Shown here piece by piece: positions 4,463 to 6,934 of a stretch of DNA of 6,934 nt. Source of the stretch: Alphaproteobacteria bacterium. GTDB taxonomy: Bacteria; Pseudomonadota; Alphaproteobacteria; Micavibrionales; UBA2020. The stretch lies in NCBI GenBank assembly GCA_029266795.1, contig JAQSWE010000135.1, positions 1 to 6,934 of the forward strand, in the 5' to 3' direction. Position 1 is the stretch's first letter; every line of letters starts with the position of its first letter. The notes under the pieces were generated by a model. It was not told the origin of the DNA. It did no database searches and saw only the letters and a program-made list of their open reading frames with translations. Position numbers and translations under genes: made by a program.

Positions 4463-5302
4463 TTAGATTGTCTGAAATTCTAGCTTCCCGCCCCAAAACT
4501 TTTCAATCAACGGCAGCGCTTCGGCGGAGTAGCCGGTCGACAGGAACACCCGCTTGCCGCCGGAGGTCACGTTATATTCCGGATGTTTTTGCAAATATCC
4601 CTTCAGCGCGGCGGCGGTGGCTTCCGGCTGGTGGATGATCGGCACATCGGGCGGGAGCTGTTCGGCGAACAGGTCGGCGACCAGCGGATAATGCGTACAG
4701 CCGAGAATGACCGATGACGGCGCATGGCCGCCGAGCTCACGGTCCTCCAGCTCCTTCACGAATTTCTGTACCATGGCGCGGAGCGTCTCGCGCGGCGCGC
4801 CGGCCTCGATTGCACCCGCGAGTTCCGGGCAGGCCTGCTGCACGACGCGGATATCGGGGCGGCGCTTGCGGATCTCGAAAGGGTAATTGCCGGTATCGAC
4901 GGTGCGGGCGGTCGCGAAGACGGCAATCGTGCCGCCGCCCTCCTCCTTCGCCGCGTCATGCCAGCTGACGCCTGTCGCCGCCTCGATCGTCGGCACGACA
5001 ATGCCGATGGCATTGCGTTTGATGCCGTCCTGCTTCATGCGTACGGGCAGCCATTGCTGCTGTATCCAGCGCAGCGCGACGACCGAGGCTGTGTTGCAGG
5101 CGACAATCACCAGCGTCGCCCCTTGCGCAAACAACGCCTCCAGCCCCGCGCAGGTGAGCGTCAAGACTTCAATCGGCGGGCGTGTGCCATAGGGCGCATT
5201 TTTGTTGTCGCCCAGATAAACGAAATCCTGCTCCGGCAGCGCATCGATCAGCGCGCGGTGAATCGTCAGCCCGCCAAAGCCGCTGTCAAAAACGCCGATC
5301 AT
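4463..5302 (-). CDS. murI: Glutamate racemase (279 aa)
   Basis: MurI interconverts L- and D-glutamate in the cytoplasm without a cofactor, supplying D-glutamate for peptidoglycan. The family signatures are all present: FDSGFGGLT (residues 5-13, with Asp6), the NAPYGT motif (35-40), the first catalytic cysteine in VACNTAS (Cys69), and the second in LGCTHYPL (Cys202, followed by His204). The length of 279 residues is normal for the family. The ATG at 5302-5300 places the FDSG motif at the usual distance from the N-terminus and has AGGA 7 nt upstream. A small insertion with acidic and glycine residues (AAKEEGGG, 117-124) precedes the IAVFAT segment. The gene stands alone, with a palindrome upstream and an A+T-rich gene downstream. 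No missing key residue was seen. Confidence 0.97.
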   Translation of the reverse strand: MIGVFDSGFGGLTIHRALIDALPEQDFVYLGDNKNAPYGTRPPIEVLTLTCAGLEALFAQGATLVIVACNTASVVALRWIQQQWLPVRMKQDGIKRNAIGIVVPTIEAATGVSWHDAAKEEGGGTIAVFATARTVDTGNYPFEIRKRRPDIRVVQQACPELAGAIEAGAPRETLRAMVQKFVKELEDRELGGHAPSSVILGCTHYPLVADLFAEQLPPDVPIIHQPEATAAALKGYLQKHPEYNVTSGGKRVFLSTGYSAEALPLIEKFWGGKLEFQTI

Positions 5303-5366
5303 GTGAAGTTCCTGTTCATGGGATTAGTTTAGGCTGTCGCGCCGCTTTTTGCCACCAGAACGTCGC

Positions 5367-5392
5367 CCCCTCTCCCGCACGCGGGAGAGGGG
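5367..5392. repeat. Perfect 12-bp palindrome between murI and the small gene
   Basis: CCCCTCTCCCGC (5367-5378) and GCGGGAGAGGGG (5381-5392) are perfect complements around AC. It resembles a second widespread type of GC-rich intergenic palindrome. It separates two divergent genes. ATTTTCTT follows on the plus strand, so it could also stop transcription in that direction, although no upstream plus-strand gene is nearby. Confidence 0.75.
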
Positions 5393-5398
5393 ATTTTC

Positions 5399-5427
5399 TT
5401 GATCGCCGCCCTTCCTTTTCCTATCCT
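5399..5427 (+). promoter_or_regulatory. Candidate promoter of the tail-anchored protein gene (leaderless?)
   Basis: TTGATC (5399-5404) and TATCCT (5422-5427) are spaced by 17 nt, each matching consensus at 4 of 6 positions. The -10 ends 7 nt before the ATG at 5435, the same spacing as before the TerB-like gene, so the mRNA would begin at or next to the start codon. Confidence 0.4.
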
Positions 5428-5434
5428 GACAATC

Positions 5435-5608
5435 ATGACCCTCGACCCTAAGGAACAACGTCTCAAAGCCCTCAACCGCCGCTTCCGCAGCGTCGGCGCG
5501 CGGCAGGATTTTATCGCGGGCATCCGCCGCCATTCCCGCGATCCGAAGGCATGGGTGCTGGCTTTCCTCTGCATTGCGGCCCTCGCCGCGATTGGCATGG
5601 CTTTCTGA
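5435..5608 (+). CDS. Small tail-anchored membrane protein (57 aa)
   Basis: I do not recognise a family. Residues 1-38 are polar and basic (KEQRLKALNRRFRSVGARQD, then IRRHSRDPK), and residues about 39-57 (AWVLAFLCIAALAAIGMAF) form one membrane helix that ends the protein. The layout is that of a C-tail-anchored inner-membrane protein with its basic domain in the cytoplasm. A TTG at 5399 in the same frame is rejected as a start because it is the -35 of the likely promoter. The ATG at 5435 has no Shine-Dalgarno and is placed for leaderless translation. It is divergent from murI across a palindrome. A stop codon and a separate promoter divide it from the next gene. Coding potential rests on frame, composition and the clean membrane segment. 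Confidence 0.65.
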   Translation: MTLDPKEQRLKALNRRFRSVGARQDFIAGIRRHSRDPKAWVLAFLCIAALAAIGMAF

Positions 5609-5613
5609 GCCGC

Positions 5614-5642
5614 TTGCCCGCTGCACCATCGTTTGCTATAAC
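5614..5642 (+). promoter_or_regulatory. Extended -10 promoter of the 93-aa protein and kinase operon
   Basis: TTGCCC (5614-5619) and TATAAC (5637-5642) are 17 nt apart, and TGC directly precedes the -10 hexamer, forming an extended -10. The predicted start near 5649 leaves a leader of about 27 nt that includes AAGGA (5661-5665). This is one of the most convincing promoters in the window. Confidence 0.6.
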
Positions 5643-5675
5643 TCGGCCATTGCCCCATCAAAGGATTTAAGCACC

Positions 5676-5957
5676 ATGACCAAACCCGCCCGCCCCGAAC
5701 GCTGGATTTTCATGATCGACCGCGACGCGACGCAGGCGCAGACGGATGCCTTCGGCAAAAAGCTGGAGACGCTGGGCGCATCAGAGGGCGTGAAAGTGGT
5801 CGATAACTTCCCCGGCACGTTGCTGGTGCAGTGCAAGGAATCCTTCGCCCGCGCTGCGCAAAAACAATTCGCGAGCGAGCTAAAAAGCGTCCACGCCGAA
5901 ACCTTCGCGAAACTGCCCGACACCCGCCCCAAACTCCGCAAGCCGCCGACGCCTTAA
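5676..5957 (+). CDS. Unknown small protein preceding a kinase gene (93 aa)
   Basis: I do not recognise the family. Residues 9-80 alternate as strand (RWIFMIDR), helix (QAQTDAFGKKLETLGA), strands (VKVVDNFPGTLLVQC) and helix (SFARAAQKQFASEL), a beta-alpha-beta-beta-alpha pattern like small ferredoxin-like or inhibitor I9-type domains; this is a secondary-structure guess only. The C-terminus is basic and proline-rich (LPDTRPKLRKPPTP). There is no signal peptide. The ATG at 5676 has AAGGA 10 nt upstream and a good promoter before it. The next gene begins on the base after its stop codon, so the two proteins are almost certainly made from one mRNA, and the small protein may act on or with the kinase. 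Confidence 0.8.
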   Translation: MTKPARPERWIFMIDRDATQAQTDAFGKKLETLGASEGVKVVDNFPGTLLVQCKESFARAAQKQFASELKSVHAETFAKLPDTRPKLRKPPTP

Positions 5958-6902
5958 GTGACGGCAAACGCCGCCATCATCGACTGGGCGCGGCAGGTCA
6001 TCGGCCAGCCCGATGCTGCCGCCGATATCATCGTCGAAACGCCGTGGAGCCGTGTGCTGAAAATATCGGGCGGTGGTAAAAACTATTACCTGAAGCAGCC
6101 TGCCGCCGGATTGTTTATCGAGGCGGAGGTCATTTCAATATGCCGCGCACTCTGCGGCTTCACCGATATTCCCGAGATCATCGCGCAGGACGAGCCCCTC
6201 CATTGCTTCCTGATGAGCGATTGCGGCGACAAGGCGCTGCGCACGATCTTCGACGGCAAACTGGATGCCGCATTGATGGCGGCAGGCATCCGCGTCTACA
6301 CAAATTTCCAGCGCGCGACCGCGCCGCATGTTGATGCCTTCCTGTCGGCGGGCGTGCCGGACTGGCGGCTCGATATCTTGCCGCGCCTTTACGACGCGCT
6401 CGTGCGCGACGATGATTTCATGGCCGCGCAGAACCTTGATCCCGATCAGCTGAAATCCGCGCGGGATTATTCGGAGCGTGTTGGCGCCGCCAGCGCCGCG
6501 CTTCCGGGTTATGGCGTGCCTGAATGCCTGAACCATTCCGATTTCCACGACAACAACCTGGTGCTGGATGATGTGGGCGGGAAGATCAGCATTATCGACC
6601 TCGGCGAAAGCGCGGTCGACCATCCGTTCCTCTCGCTCGCCTGGCTGATGCGCCGCACAGGCTTCCGTTATCTGCTAACGCCGGATGGCGCGGATTACAA
6701 AATTCTGTTCGATGCCTGCTTCGGCGGCTGGGGGTTGTCGGGCGATGAAGTGCAGGCGGCCTTCGCTCACGCCAACACCCTCCTCCCCGCCTACGGGATC
6801 CTCACCCACCTGCGGCTCATGCAATCCGCTGGCAAGACAATCGACGATGTACCGCGCATGAAAGGCCGATTGCGCGAACTTTTCCTGCTTGTAACCCATT
6901 GA
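5958..6902 (+). CDS. APH/choline-kinase-fold phosphotransferase (314 aa)
   Basis: The protein belongs to the protein-kinase-like APH family (aminoglycoside phosphotransferase, choline kinase, homoserine kinase and relatives), which phosphorylate small-molecule hydroxyls with ATP. The catalytic loop is LNHSDFHDNN (191-200) with the expected His193, base Asp195 and metal-binding Asn200. The metal-binding aspartate is in SIIDLGES (Asp214), where many family members have IDWE. The N-lobe shows a candidate ATP lysine in NYYLK (Lys46) and an acidic partner in FIEAEV (Glu54 or Glu56). The start is GTG, directly abutting the TAA of the 93-residue protein with no Shine-Dalgarno, suggesting termination-reinitiation coupling. 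No murU, thiamine or choline genes are nearby, so the substrate cannot be named. Antibiotic resistance should not be inferred. Confidence 0.85.
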   Translation: MTANAAIIDWARQVIGQPDAAADIIVETPWSRVLKISGGGKNYYLKQPAAGLFIEAEVISICRALCGFTDIPEIIAQDEPLHCFLMSDCGDKALRTIFDGKLDAALMAAGIRVYTNFQRATAPHVDAFLSAGVPDWRLDILPRLYDALVRDDDFMAAQNLDPDQLKSARDYSERVGAASAALPGYGVPECLNHSDFHDNNLVLDDVGGKISIIDLGESAVDHPFLSLAWLMRRTGFRYLLTPDGADYKILFDACFGGWGLSGDEVQAAFAHANTLLPAYGILTHLRLMQSAGKTIDDVPRMKGRLRELFLLVTH

Positions 6903-6934
6903 TTTCATTGGGTCGAAAAAATCCAAATCGCAAA

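Noticed and set aside
4724..5332. A 202-residue open frame on the plus strand across murI
   Set aside because: It is antisense to a gene with all MurI signatures, and its product is Arg/Ala-rich low-complexity sequence typical of GC-rich shadow frames.
6892..6920. ACCCA/TGGGT hairpin at the end of the kinase gene
   Set aside because: The stem is 5 bp and is followed by A residues rather than T on the coding strand.

Overview
The window looks like a chromosomal segment of a GC-rich alphaproteobacterium. The pointers are a SAM-II-type riboswitch (a class found mainly in Alphaproteobacteria), scattered GTCAnnCCCGCGAAGG-type intergenic palindromes, and G+C-biased codon use. I cannot place it below class. 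Most genes are single genes or two-gene units on either strand. Only murI is confidently a named housekeeping gene.

Left part (1-2947): a minus-strand gene running off the left edge encodes an exported protein with a coiled-coil tail. It is divergent from an ankyrin-repeat gene (1041-1568). A 27-residue hydrophobic membrane peptide gene (1570-1653, minus) faces the ankyrin gene tail to tail, with 1 nt between the stop codons. A probable two-gene operon follows: a TerB-like helical protein and an unrecognised helical protein.

Centre (2957-3744): a cassette bracketed by palindromic intergenic repeats. In order it holds a recognisable promoter overlapping an inverted repeat, a SAM-II riboswitch aptamer (about 3115-3173), competing antiterminator and terminator hairpins ending in eight T, a strong Shine-Dalgarno, and a 125-residue ankyrin-repeat gene. 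SAM-II normally controls methionine or SAM metabolism genes, so an ankyrin gene as the attenuated target is the most unusual feature here. A markedly A+T-rich minus-strand gene (3731-4429) follows. It carries an R-x5-H motif in an AbiU2/HEPN-like context and looks horizontally acquired; it ends in its own terminator hairpin.

Right part (4463-6902): murI (glutamate racemase, minus), a perfect 12-bp-arm palindrome, a 57-residue tail-anchored small protein with a promoter that suggests a leaderless mRNA, then a promoter with an extended -10 driving a 93-residue unknown protein. That protein is followed with zero spacing by a GTG-started APH/choline-kinase-fold phosphotransferase. The last 32 bases hold nothing I can identify.

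Functional links are clear only inside the short operons (1759-2947 and 5676-6902) and in the riboswitch-ankyrin unit. All structure and promoter calls were made by eye.
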